64,000 nucleotides of DNA, from positions 42,645,454 to 42,709,453 of the forward strand of contig NC_030389.2 of assembly GCF_001625215.2 (NCBI RefSeq), in the 5' to 3' direction. Under the pieces are notes generated by a model. It did no database searches and had not been told where the DNA came from. It worked only from the letters and a program-made list of their open reading frames with translations. Positions 24,820-36,586 of this stretch are shown one piece after another. Origin of the DNA: Daucus carota subsp. sativus (Eukaryota; Streptophyta; Magnoliopsida; Apiales; Apiaceae). Within the stretch, counting starts at the first letter, position 1; every line of letters starts with the position of its first letter. A program made the translations under genes and the position numbers.

Positions 24820-25060
24820 GTGAACTTTTGTGGTAAAGTATATCAAAATACAAGTTCTTTAATCTCTTTATAATATTCATGTGTTTGATTTGAAAGTCTG
24901 GTACGAGATTTTAAGTTGGATTGTTTTGCATTAAGCAGTACTGGTATGAGTTTGATGGAATTTGACAATTTCTGATTTTTCTGAAGTTGTGAACTCCGGA
25001 TACCTCACAGAAAAATCTTATCAGGGATTTGATGTAATTTGAAAGTTCTGGAAGCTAGTG
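24820..25060 (+). repeat. UGT-array spacer module, copy 1
   Basis: About 240 bases containing GTACGAGATTTTAAGTTGG, AAGCAGTACTGGTATGAG and AAGTTGTGAACTCC. Related copies lie at about 27134-27376, 29292-29525 and, more decayed, 31690-31930. Copies 1, 3 and 4 sit upstream of a UGT or UGT relic, so the module marks the duplication unit. Confidence 0.85.
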
Positions 25061-25468
25061 CACATTTATATCACTATTCATGTTGATTCCATGCCTGTAA
25101 GTTGAGCGATTTCATATACATATATCAAGCTTTGTATGCCAATGTCGTGAGGTAGTAGGAAAACAATCTATTTTGGAAGTGGACGACGAAAGCTCAGTCC
25201 TATGGAGGAACGGGGTTGTCAGAAAATATCAATCAGGTATAAAATGTGTAAATTGTGAGAATGCATATTACATCAACTTAGTTTTCGTCACTTGTCAACT
25301 GCACTAATCCACATACTTGGAAAAAATTTACAATTGAGCTACTTTCCTCATTTTCGCAGAGCATTCAGATCTCAGTTATAAATTTGGTTCAAAATTTTCG
25401 TTGAGTTGAAGAATACAAGTACTGAAATAACAAGCGAGAAGAATATAGGAGATTGTAATTCTGGGGAA

Positions 25469-26907
25469 ATGGGAAATCCACATGTTCTAGCTATACCATA
25501 TCCATATCAAGGTCATGTACTCCCCCTAATGCAACTTTCCTTAAAATTAATCGACCATGGTGTCAAGATTACATTTGTAAATACAGAGTTCATTCACAAC
25601 CGCATTATGAATGCATTTTCAGAGGAAAATAATGTAAAAGAGCTTATAAATTTGGTTTCCATTCCTGATGGAATGGAACCCTGGGAAGATAGGAATGACA
25701 TTGGCAAGCTATCAGAAAGCATCCTACGAGTCATGCCCGGAGAGCTTGAGCAACTTGTTAAAGATATTAACCAGAAAGATGTCAATGAAATTACGTGCAT
25801 TATTGCCGATGAAAGCTTGGGATGGGCACTGGAAGTTGCTGAGAGGTTGAAGATTAAAAGAGCTGCTTTCTGGCCTGCCTCAGCAGCAGTGATGGCCTTG
25901 AAATTTAGCATCCCAAAACTGATTCAGGATGGAGTTGTAGACAACAACGATGGTAAGAACTAGCTGATTTTAATTTTATATTTTCAACAGTTGGGTATTT
26001 TGCTGATTCTTTTAATTTTTTCATCACAGGAACAATCTTGAGAAACGAAATGTATACTTTAACTGAAAAAATGCCTGTCATGAACCCGAAACAATTTGTA
26101 TGGACCTGCCTGGGTGACTCCAACACAACGAAAATTATGTTCAAACTTATAAAACACACTAATATAACTGTGAAGCTTGTGGACTGGATCATTTGCAACA
26201 CATCCTATGAGCTAGAGCCTGCCGCTTTGGGCTTATTCCCAGATATATTGCCAATAGGCCCGCTTCTGTCAGGTGACCGACTTGGATCATCAGGCTACTT
26301 CTGGCCATCTGACGTGAGCTGTCTGGCATGGCTAGACCAACAGCCAGTCCAATCAGTTATATATGTCGCATTTGGTAGTTTCACAATTTTTGACGAAAAA
26401 CAGTTCCAAGAACTGGCTCTAGGACTTGAGTCTCTCAACAGGCCTTTCTTGTGGGTTATCCGGTCTGATACGATTGACAAGAAGCCTGACATGTTACTGG
26501 AAAAAATGAAGGCACGAATAGGCCAGCGTGGGTGCATTGTGAGCTGGGCTCCTCAACAGGCCGTGCTTAATCATCCTGCAGTCGCCTGTTTCTTAAGTCA
26601 TTGTGGTTGGAACTCTACGATGGAAGGTGTGAGCAATGGCGTGCCTTTCCTGTGCTGGCCTTACTTTGGCGATCAGTTCATCAATCAGACCTACATTTGT
26701 GATATATGGAAGGTTGGGCTGGCCCTTGATAAAGATGAAAGTGGGATCATCACTAGAGGAGAAATCAAGAATAAGGCGGAAAAGTTGTTAAATGACAAGA
26801 ATTTCAAACAGAGGGCCTTGATCCATCAAGAAATGGTCATAACTGGCGCTCAAGAGAGCGGATGCTCCAACAAAAATTTGAGCAACTTCATTCAATGGAT
26901 CAAGTAA
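25469..26907 (+). CDS. UDP-glycosyltransferase, UGT83A-like (UGT B)
   Basis: Two exons, 25469-25952 and 26030-26907, with the intron at the same place and phase as in UGT A but only 77 bases long. The product has 453 residues. The start ATG (MGNPHVLAIPYPYQGHVLP) aligns with UGT A and gives His16-region catalysis; upstream in-frame codons lack an ATG. The partner Asp is in CIIADESLGWALE. The PSPG box WAPQQAVLNHPAVACFLSHC to YFGDQ is complete, and Gln at its end favours UDP-glucose. A TATA-like TTATAAATT is at 25377-25385. It is nearly identical to UGT C and clearly more distant from UGT A. The substrate is unknown. The stop codon lies inside an imperfect hairpin (26894-26949). Confidence 0.92.
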
Positions 26908-26949
26908 CAAAGGATAGCCTACTAGTATCACTTCGTTAATTGATCCATT
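26894..26949 (+). repeat. Inverted repeat spanning the UGT B stop codon
   Basis: The left arm 26894-26912 and right arm 26931-26949 pair at 17 of 19 positions. The TAA stop lies in the left arm. More direct and inverted copies of ATCAAGTAAC follow to about 27050. Confidence 0.85.
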
Positions 26950-27133
26950 CCATTGAATCCATTGAATCAAGTAACAAGTGATATAGAAGACCATCAAATG
27001 GAAATAATAGTTACTTGATAATGGATCAAGTAACGAGTGATATAGGAGACCAGATTGATGAGTAGCTATGTAAGGCCGTGCTTACAAAGTGATCTCATTT
27101 ATTCATGCTTGCACTTTTATCCAAGTAGTAATA

Positions 27134-27376
27134 ATGATAAGTAAATATTTGTGGTAAAGTATATCAAATACAAGTTATTTAATCTCTTTTTAATATCCAT
27201 GTGTTTGATTTGCAAGACTGGTACGAGATTTTAAGTTGGGTTGTTTTGCATGAAGCAGTACTGGTATGAGTTCGATGAAATTTGACAATTTCTGATTTTT
27301 CTGAAGTTGTGAACTCCAGATACCTCAGAGGAAAATCTTATCAGGGATTTGATGCAATTTCAAAGTTCTGGAAACT
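27134..27376 (+). repeat. UGT-array spacer module, copy 2
   Basis: Strong match to 24820-25060 (shared CTGGTACGAGATTTTAAGTT and CAGTACTGGTATGAGTT). Unlike the other copies, it is followed by a histone H3 relic and not by a UGT. Confidence 0.85.
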
Positions 27377-27600
27377 AGTAATCGCTCTTCACTGTATTTT
27401 AAATGTTATATTAGTGTGTTTTATATTTTTGTTGTTCAAGTATACATTTTTGTTGTGTTGGAATGAGTTCATTTGTCGCACAGTTTGTCATGGCAAATAG
27501 TTAAGGTTTTATTAGAGATGATGATTAATTGAAACCGTACACACACATAAACAGATACATGTCATTTCTGTTGTATTGAATATCTAAATATCTGAAGAAC

Positions 27601-27857
27601 TAGGAAAGTACCAGAAGAGTATGGAGCTTTTGATTTGAAAGCTTTCATCTAAAAGAAATTGCTCAGGATTTTAGTACTAACTTAAGGATTCAGAGCTCTG
27701 TTCTTGCGGTGCTTCAGAAGCCTGTTGAAGGCTTGAAGCGTATGTTTTTGGTTGTTTTTTTTTCAGGATACTAATTCATGCGTGATTCATGCTAAAAGAG
27801 TTAAAATAATGTTTAAGTATATTTAGCTTGCCAGGAGAATTCGTGGCAAGAGTGTAA
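27601..27857 (+). pseudogene. Histone H3 pseudogene fragment
   Basis: Begins at the RKYQKS region (about residue 52; GGAAAGTACCAGAAGAG) and runs to the C-terminus, where GCCAGGAGAATTCGTGGCAAG corresponds to ARRIRG. The N-terminal tail is absent, and the frame is interrupted by indels and stops. Readable pieces include EIAQDF, LRIQSSVLAVLQ and IHAKRVK. It is AT-richer than the intact H3, as expected for a decaying copy. Confidence 0.85.
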
Positions 27858-27919
27858 AGTTAGTTATGAATATTGGAATGCTCACAAACATCTAATGCGT
27901 TATTTATTTTGTTCTTTGC

Positions 27920-29290
27920 TTACTTGTTCAAAAGCTGAATATTTAGCCTTTGCTACTAAAACCTTTGTACTTTGAGATGAATCGGATGGGTGCTCAGTTA
28001 TTGTGATAGTCGCAGTGCCACAGCATAATGCAAAACCATTTTTTCATTCCTAAATAAAGAACCTATCGCGTTCTACTTTATTAGAGCAAGTTCAAAAGTG
28101 TTACTCACAACTTGTTCATGTTTCTATCGGAAATCAATTTGCAGACTGTCTCACGAAACCTTTATCTTGTCTTCAGATTGATCTCTTACTCTCCAATCAT
28201 CAATATACTTATATAAAGGAGAAGCGAGAGGCGTGTAGGTGGCGCCTCTCACATCGCTCCGTTCTATTTTTCTAATTTTCTGGAATTTTTGGATGAAAAA
28301 TATCAAAAATTAGAACTATCTTTTTTAGTTTCAGGTATATTAGAAGCAAGTTTCAGAATCTAATTTTGTTTCAGATTATTTATGGAATATAGTACCTTGA
28401 AAGTTTTAATCTGATTTTGTTAGTTCTCTGGCTCGATTTCTAACTCGGTGGTGCTGTTCTTCTACAACGATAAATGAAGGCTGTTTATATAGTAATAAAA
28501 AAATAAAGATTGTTACAAGCAAAGGTAGTTATAAACCGCTATGTGGGAGTCGACAAATCCAAATACGAGAAAAGAATATAGTATTGACATGATATTGATG
28601 GATGATATCAATAAATTAACTATTAGTGATGTATGTTTGTTGGTTATTCATTTATAATATTTGTTTTGTTCATCGGACATGTTTGTTATTGTTAATTTTT
28701 ATATGATTTACTTTGTATACAGGAAAAAATTATTCATGCATAATCTATTTGCTCCGTTCAAGCAACTTTTAAGTGAAGGTTGTTTATACAGTATTAAAAA
28801 ATAAACTTTTTACAAGTAAGGGTAGTTATAGACCGCTATCTCACGGATTTAAGTTAGATGTTCTGTGCACAATCAATCCAAAAAAATTGGAGGAAGGTGA
28901 CAATGTAAGAACATGATTACTTTAAAAAAAACACAAATAAAATTAAGATTGGTCGTGCTTTAAATTGTTAATTCAGTGTATATATTTATTTTCATTTTTT
29001 CATCATGAATTATAGTCCAATTTTGCAATTTTATATATTAGTATTGGTATTACATCAAGATTTTTATAATATAAAATTTATTTTATCCTACAAATATTAA
29101 TTTTGAAATATTAATATACATTTTATAGACAATCACAAAATTATTTTATTCTACAAATATTAATATTGAATCATTAATATAATTTTTATAGACCGCCGCA
29201 ACGCGCGGTTTCTCAGCTAGTATCTGGCTGTGGGATAAACCATCCGTATTGCCGGGGCATGTTCGAGATAAAGTTAATCTGTAAACAACA
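27920..29290 (+). mobile_element. Broken Ty1/copia fragment (RNase H end), interrupted by a Helitron
   Basis: About 27920-28199 resembles the RNase H end of a Ty1/copia polyprotein (a KAEYLAF-like motif and an FADCLTKPL-like motif, among others), and possible continuation is seen after 29221. No LTRs were recognised. It is an old, broken remnant with several interruptions, later split by the Helitron at 28200-29220. Confidence 0.55.
28200..29220 (+). mobile_element. Non-autonomous Helitron
   Basis: The 3' end has the Helitron signature: a short hairpin (ACCGC, loop, GCGGT at 29192-29209) about seven bases before the terminal CTAG, followed by host T. The 5' end starts TC (TCAATATACTTATATAAAGG) after host A, so insertion was between A and T with no target duplication. 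Length is 1,021 bases with no helicase gene. Two internal diverged repeats (GGTAGTTATARACCGCTAT near 28530 and 28825) are visible. Confidence 0.75.
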
Positions 29291-29291
29291 G

Positions 29292-29525
29292 GTGAATATC
29301 TATTGTCTTAAAATCCAAGTTCTTTAATCCCTTCATAATATTAATGTTTTATTTGCAAGACTATTGCCAGATTTTAAGTTGGTTTGTTTTGTATTAAGCA
29401 AGTACTGGAATGAGTTCGATGAAATTTGACGATTCCATCGAATTTTTTTGAAGTTGTGAACTCCAGATATTTCAGAGAAAAATCTTATCAAGGATCTGTG
29501 GTAGTTCAAAAGTTCTGGAAGCTAG
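29292..29525 (+). repeat. UGT-array spacer module, copy 3
   Basis: Matches the module at 24820-25060 (AGATTTTAAGTTGG, GTTCGATGAAATTTGAC, AAGTTGTGAACTCCAGATA). It lies upstream of UGT C in the same position as copy 1 lies upstream of UGT B. Confidence 0.8.
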
Positions 29526-29849
29526 TACCCATTTATAATACTATTTGTTGATTCCATGTGACTTAAATTAAGCACAGCTAGAAGTATCTTTCAGAGAAAC
29601 AGGGAAATCGACAATCTGGTATAAAATGTGAGTGCACATTTTACATCTACTTGGTTCCCTTCACTTGTCAACTGCACTAAATCCACTAATCCACATACTT
29701 GGAATAAATTTGTAATTGAGCTCCTTTCTGAGTTTAGGCACAGCATTTAGATTTTGGTTATAAATTTGGTTCAAAATCTTAGTTGAGCTAAATTATATAG
29801 GTACTCAGAATAAACGAGAAGAATATAAAAGATTGTAATTCGGGTGAAA

Positions 29850-31286
29850 ATGGGGAATCCTCATGTTCTAGCTATACCATACCCATATCAAGGACATGTA
29901 CTTCCCCTAATGGAGCTCTCCTTAAAATTAGTCGACCATGGTGTCAAGATTACATTTGTAAATACAGAGTTCATTCACAACCACGTTGTGAATGCATTTT
30001 CAGAGGAAAATAATGTAAAGAGCTCATAAATTTGGTTTCCATTCCTGATGGAATGGAACCCTGGGAAGATAGGAATGACATTGGCAAGCTAACAGAAAGC
30101 ATCTTACGAGTCATGCCCGGAGAGCTTGAGCAACTTGTCAAATATATTAACCAGAACGATGTCAATGAAAGTACATGCATTATTGCCGATGAAAGCTTGG
30201 GATGGGCACTGGAAGTTGCTGAGAGGTTGAAGATTAAAAGAGCTGCATTCTGGCCTGCCTCAGCAGCAGTGAGGGCCTTGATATTTAGCATCCCAAAACT
30301 GATTCAGGATGGAGTTGTAGACAACAACGATGGTAAGAACTAGCTGATTTTACTTTTTTTTTTCAACAGTTGGGTATTTTGCTGATTCTTTTAATTTTTT
30401 CATTACAGGAACAATCTTGAGAAACGAAATGTATACTTTAACCGAAAACATGCCTGTCATGAACCCGAAACAATTTGCATGGACCTGCCTGGGTGACTCC
30501 AACACAACGAAAATTATGTTCAAACTTATAAAACACACTAATATTACTGTGAAGCTTGCGGACTGGATCATTTGCAACACATCCTATGAGCTAGAGCCTG
30601 CCGCTTTGTGCTTATTCCCAGATTCATTGCCAATAGGCCCGCTTCTGTCAGGCAACCGACTTGGATCATCAGGCTACTTCTGGCCAGCTGACGCGAGCTG
30701 TCTGGCATGGCTAGACCAACAGCCAGCCCAATCAGTTATATATGTGGCATTTGGTAGCTTCACAATTTTTGACGAAAAACAGTTCCAAGAACTGGCTCTA
30801 GGACTTGAGTCTCTCAACAGGCCGTTCTTGTGGGTTGTCCGGTCTGATACAATTGACAAGAAGCCTGACATGTTACTGGAACAGTTGAAGGCCCGAATAG
30901 GCCAGCGTGGGTGCATTGTGAGCTGGGCTCCTCAACAGGCCGTACTTAATCATCCTGCAATCGGCTGTTTCTTAAGTCATTGTGGTTGGAACTCTACAAT
31001 GGAAGGCGTAAGCAATGGCGTGCCTTTCCTGTGCTGGCCTTACTTTGGCGATCAGTTCATTAATCAGACCTACATTTGTGATGTATGGAAGGTTGGGCTG
31101 GCCCTTGATAAAGATGAAACCGGGATCATCACTAGAGGAGAAATCAAGAATAAGGCGGAAAAGTTGTTAAATGACAAGATTTTCAAACAGAGGGGCTTGA
31201 TCCATCAAGAAATGGTGATGACTGACGCTCAAGAGAGCGGAAGCTCCAACAAAAATATGAGCAACTTCATTCAATGGATCAAGTAA
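29850..31286 (+). pseudogene. UDP-glycosyltransferase UGT C, frameshifted in exon 1
   Basis: Exon 1 is 29850-30332 and exon 2 is 30409-31286, the same structure as UGT B and very similar in sequence. Exon 1 is one base shorter than in UGT B: after NNVK the B sequence has GTAAAAGAGCTT and C has GTAAAGAGCTCA, which creates a TAA stop at codon 60. The rest of exon 1 is open in the shifted frame, and exon 2 is fully open with an intact PSPG box (WAPQQAVLNHPAIGCF, HCGWNS, YFGDQ). The catalytic His region GHVLP is intact before the shift. With only this lesion it is either a very young pseudogene, a null allele, or a base-call error in a short A run. Confidence 0.85.
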
Positions 31287-31328
31287 CGAAGGATACTTTA
31301 CTGGTATCACTTCGTTACTTGATCCATT
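31273..31328 (+). repeat. Perfect 19-bp inverted repeat spanning the UGT C stop codon
   Basis: AATGGATCAAGTAACGAAG at 31273-31291 and its exact complement at 31310-31328 enclose an 18-base loop. The TAA stop (31284-31286) is in the left arm. The same feature, less perfect, is present in UGT B and absent from UGT A. Confidence 0.95.
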
Positions 31329-31478
31329 CCATTGAATCAAGTAACGAATAATATAGAAGACCGTTGAATGAATATTATAGTTACTTGATAATGGATCAAG
31401 TAATGAGTTTATTTAACGAGAGGTTGATAAGTAGCTATGTAAGGCTGTGCTTACAAACTGATCTCATTTATTCATGCT

Positions 31479-31647
31479 CAGTGGCGGTGCCACATTAGGG
31501 CACCTGGGGGCTCGTGCCCCTCCAACTTTCAAAAAAACAGCTATATTTTTGTGGGTCCCACATGTATTATTAACAGGTGCCCCCAGCTGAACTATGTGAT
31601 TAGGGTTATGGTGTCCCTTTATACATTTGATCCTGGCTCCGCCAATG
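31479..31647. mobile_element. hAT MITE with 8-bp target duplication
   Basis: 169 bases, starting CAGTGGCGGTGCCA and ending in the inverse TGGCTCCGCCAATG. TTCATGCT flanks it at 31471-31478 and 31648-31655. The unoccupied site survives downstream of UGT B (TTATTCATGCTTGCACTTTT near 27100). It inserted after the B/C duplication. Confidence 0.9.
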
Positions 31648-31689
31648 TTCATGCTTGCACTTTTATGCAAGCAGTAATAATGATAAACT

Positions 31690-32215
31690 CCATTTATGTA
31701 CTGGTAATGTTCTGCTTAAACTCTTTCATAAAATTTATGAGTTTGATATGCAAGATTGATGAGATCATAATTTTGTTGTGTTTTAGTTAAGCTAGTGGAA
31801 TGATTTTGATGAATTTTGACAATCCCAGATCGAATATTTCTAAAAATGTGATCGCAGAGACCTCGAAGAAAAATGACTAGTATCATTTATTTAATGTGAT
31901 ATAAAAGTTCATCAAGCTGGTAACAGTTATACCAATTTTCATATATTAATTCCAGATGACATAAGTTGAGCAGACTAATATACAGATTTCAATAATATGC
32001 TACGAAGAAATAGTTTGGTCTATTATTCTACGTAGTTGGGCAAAATGTACCCACATAATTGGAGTAAATAAATAATCAGTCAACCATGTGTGAACTGTGA
32101 AGGTTACATTTGTGGATACAGATTCACGAGCGAGCGTGAATGCAAATTTGGAGGGAAATAATGTGGAAGAGCTCATAATCTGATTTCGATCTCTGAAGGA
32201 CTGGAATTTGAAAAA
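31690..32215 (+). pseudogene. Decayed fourth array unit: spacer module plus UGT fragment
   Basis: 31690-31930 is a diverged copy of the spacer module (AAATTTATGAGTTTGATATGC and TCAAGCTGGTAACAG). About 32095-32200 matches the first exon of the UGTs around TVTFVNT to NVEELI (GGTTACATTTGTGGATACAG and AATAATGTGGAAGAGCTCAT). The rest of the UGT is missing and the frame is broken. It is the oldest visible unit of the array. Confidence 0.7.
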
Positions 32216-33142
32216 TACTTGTGTATATAATGATATATGGTGATTTTTAATTGAAATGGACCTATGTACAATCTCAATTAAAATCCATCGTATCAATTAA
32301 CATGTCATTGTACAAATTTTCTATACACAATTTTGCCAAGACTGGAATGGGATGATGTAAAAATTTCACTAATTTATATTAAATATATTTATCTCTTTAA
32401 AAAATCTTAAAATAATATTAAAATAAATTAAATTTTAACATTCGTATGTTGAATCATCAAAAAATATTTTAAAATAAAATAAAATATCAATTTGGGACCA
32501 GACATGTTCGAAATAATAGTTGTTTCACCAGTTGATTGTTAAAATTTCACATTAAATATATTTTTTAGTTTTTAATATTTTTATAGCATTATTATAACAT
32601 ATCTAAACATTCGTAGATTTTCAAGAAAAATACAAACTCGTCTCAATTCTTAACAAATTCGAGTACAAATAACAAAAAATGTTAGATAAATTTAACGATC
32701 AAACTCGACTTATTAAATAAGAATAGGAATTCATATTTAATGAACAAATTCTTGACTCGACTCGTTTCGGTTAGTTATTATCGTCGTAAACCCCGATTTT
32801 AGTACGATTGAATTCGATTGAATTATTTCGATATTACGGATTATAAAAGAATCTCAAGTAACTTAGTTCGGTACAAGCGCACGATCCCCAATACAAATAT
32901 AGGATACGTAGGTTATAGGGGCATGAACACGCACGCTGTCGAAAGCACTAAACATGATTAATCCAGCCCCTAATCTCGGAAGCTAAACTCAATCCAACGG
33001 TCCCAATTAATCCCCGCCCAACACAGGTCTCTTCAACCCCCTTGTTACGTATTCTACTCCTAATAGTACAGCTAGGGTTACAGGGTACTCCTAATATATA
33101 TCATTATTATATCTCTGTTCGTTGTTTTAGTTTGTTCTGTGC
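32216..33142. other. Intergenic DNA and JMJ upstream region
   Basis: AT-rich to about 32800, then more mixed sequence leading into the JMJ gene. I see no separate gene. The transcript start of the JMJ gene probably lies within the last 100-200 bases. Confidence 0.5.
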
Positions 33143-36100
33143 ATGATGAAGCTTAGGGAGAGAAAGGGTTGCGAGAGAGACGAGAGAGATTGCGAGAGAG
33201 ACGAGAGAGATGGCGAGAGGAAGAGAGAGAGGCCAAGAAAGGTGCACGAGAGAGATGGGGGGAAAGAGTGGGCTGTGTACAAGAGGAGAGAGATGAAGAA
33301 GAGTGTGAAAGAGGGGCTTAGGGATGATGAGGTGGTGGTGTACAAGAGGAGGAAAGTGAGAGATGGGCCTCTAAGTGATGATGACTTGGGGGGCAAGAAA
33401 ATGAGATATATCAAGGATCTTGAGATGGAAAGTAGTGCTCAAGTTGAGAAAGAAGATGGTTTTGATGGGATTGAGAGAGATGTTGAGAGAGATGATCAAG
33501 TGGGCAAGGAGAATAAGGTTCTTAGGTTGGTTCCCAAAAGGGCTGCTATGAAGAAAGCTGAAATCTTGATTAAGTCTTGTCATGGTCTTCTTGATGGAAC
33601 TGGTTCAAGAAATCTTGGCACCAAATTGAAGAGAACTACAGAGAGAGATCATGGAGAGAAGGAAGGAAAGAGATCTCTTAGAGGGAAGAATAAGGAGGTG
33701 TGTTTTGTTTTGGTGTTTGTAATTTAAGTGAGATTTTGTGTTTTGTTTTTGTTATGGTTTAAAGTGTGTTTTGTATGTGAATTATAGGTACAGGGGAATG
33801 AGAAGGTTTTGAAATCAAATATGTGCCATCAGTGCCAAAGGAATGATAGTGGCCGGGTTGTGGAGTGCAGTGCTTGCGAACAGAAGCGATACTGTGAGCC
33901 TTGTATGAAAAAATGGTATGAGCCTCTCTTGTGCTGCATTTTTTTTAAAGCATTAGATTTGAATACAGGGAGGGGAATGAGGATTCGAGTTCATGACCTT
34001 TGTCGCGGGGTGGGTGAAAGAGGATTAGAGTTCATGTTGAATACTCAGCTAGTATGCCATCAACATATTCTAGTGATTTATAAGTATTCTGTGAATTTAT
34101 GTTTTCACTTTGTATCTGCCACTAGTTGTGGTCATCTTAAGGTTTAGTTATGCGTTTGATAATTAGTTACGGTTGGCAATATGTTGGTAGATATTTGTGT
34201 GATTTGTTTGAGTATATCTTTGTTGGTGAGTTTTCCAATTTATTGTTGTTGCCATAAGCATGTTCTTGATCGAGTTTTGATATAGGTATCCTAAGATGAC
34301 TGAAGAGGATTTTGCCATAAAATGCCCAGTATGTCAATTTAACTGCAATTGCAAGCGGTGCTTGCGTTTAGAAGTACTGGTCAAAGTGAGTTTCTTCTCG
34401 TACTTGTTGTTTGTTGATTTATGCTTGTTAGATTTCCTTCATTTTACAATAGAATTTACAAGATTATTTTGGTGTGTTACAGGACAGGGAGAGGTTCAAG
34501 GTTAAATTCAGCCCTGAAGAAAAAATTCGGTACTCTAGGTATATCTTATCAATGCTTCTCCCTTTCCTCAAACAATTTAACAAGGAGCAATTGATGGAAA
34601 AACGTATAGAAGCAAAGATCAAAGGTATCTTTTTTATTCACTTGGCCTGTTTGATGGGCTTATCAGTTGTCGTTGGCTGCATTTTATTGCATAAAGAGTA
34701 ACCACCCAAATTGAAGCCTGTCTAAAATATGGACGTTCACATTTAATATGGCTGTAAAAAATGATGTGGTCACTTGCTTTCCTCGTAAATTATTTTGATC
34801 TGGCTTGAAGCTAGATACAGTTATGTTTACAATAGGGGCTCTATATTTTAAACTATTTGATAAATTCTTTCTTGATTGTGCTAGCTTGAAATAAGTGTGT
34901 TAAATGTGATAATTAATTCAATAATATCAGTCAATCATTGCCGAAGCCGGGCTTAATTTCTTATAATTAATGGTGTTACGACTAAAGATAAATATGGATG
35001 GTTGATTATTCCGGGGTAATGCATTGATATTAGTTACTGATTCCTATCTGTATGGAAACGCAGGACTTCCAATATCAAAAATTGAAGTGCAAAATGCAAA
35101 CTGTAAACCAGATGAGCGAATGTTTTGGTATGTTTAGAGAACCTATATCGCTTTCATAATCTTTTTTGTTGTGTTTGTGAAGAAGTTGACTTGGCCAATT
35201 TTTGACATTCAGCGACAACTGTAGAACTTCTATCGCTGACTTACACAGAAGCTGTCCAAACTGTAACTATGACCTTTGTCTCTCCTGTTGCTCGGAGATA
35301 AGGGATGGATGCCTTCAAGGAAGCAAGGAGAAAGTGAGTATGCAATTCACCGACCCCGGGAAAGATTATTTGCATGGAAAAAAGCCTCATCCTTTACAAT
35401 CACTACCTGCTAAAAATAGTGGCAGAGGTCACCAAAAGTCAGCAGACGAATGGAAATCTCATGAGAATGGGAACATACCTTGCCCACCAAAAGAAATGGG
35501 TGGCTGTGATCAAGGAATTTTAGAGTTGAGATTCATATTAGGAGATAATTATGTCCATGACTTATGCAAAGAGGCTGAAAATCTTGCCAAGACGCATAAA
35601 CTTCATGTTTGTAATACTCAGGACCAGCAGTGTTCTTGTTTCAATATTAGTGCTGGTGGTAAAAAGAATTTACTAAAAGCTGCTTGTCGTGAAGGTTCTG
35701 ATGACAACTTTTTGTACTTTCCGACTGCTTTAGACTTGAGACCAGGAGAACTTGGACATTTTCAATGCCACTGGCTCAAAGGTGAACCAGTTATTGTCAG
35801 AAATGTTCTTGCAACTACGTGTGGTTTGAGCTGGGAACCAATGGTTATGTGGCGTGCGTTCCGACAAATAAGAAACCGAAAGCATGATCAGCTTCTGGAC
35901 GTGGCTGCCATCAACTGTTTGGATTGGTGCGAGGTCAGTTAAACCCTGCTTATCTGTTTACTTGGTTCTTTGTGGCTAGTCTCTTAGAATTTCATTTCTG
36001 TGTTGGTTGAGAGTTGTTTTATGTAGTGTCTGGCATGTTCTATTTAACTTGAATATAATTATCTAGTTATTTTGTTCATGTTAGTCATCAGATCCACTAT

Positions 36101-36536
36101 GTATAAAGATTTTGCAGATTGTTATATTTTTCCTTTTGACAGGGAACATACACATGAATACATAATTTTCTTTGTTTTTGTAGGTAGATATAAATGTACA
36201 TCATTTTTTCAGTGGATACTTGAATGGCATATATGATAGTGATGGATGGCCCAAACTTTTAAAGTTGAAAGACTGGCCTCCATCTAGTACATTTGAGGAG
36301 CACTTACCACGTCATTGTGGTGAGTTTCTCAATAGTCTGCCTTTCAAAGAATATACAGATCCACATGCAGGGTACCTAAATCTTGCCGTTAAGTTGCCTA
36401 AGGATTCACTGAAGCCTGATATGGGGCCAAAAACATACATTGCTTATGGATTTTCTCAAGAATTGGGACGCGGCGACTCTGTAACAAAACTCCACTGTGA
36501 TATTTCTGATGCGGTATGCTATTTACCATTTGCCTA

Positions 36537-36586
<50 letters not shown>

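Noticed and set aside
25406-25468. Upstream in-frame extension of UGT B
   Set aside because: The extension lacks an ATG and the downstream ATG aligns with the starts of UGT A and UGT C.
33127-33414. Serine/leucine-rich minus-strand frame opposite JMJ exon 1
   Set aside because: It arises from the complement of the GAGAGA-rich coding sequence and has no other support.
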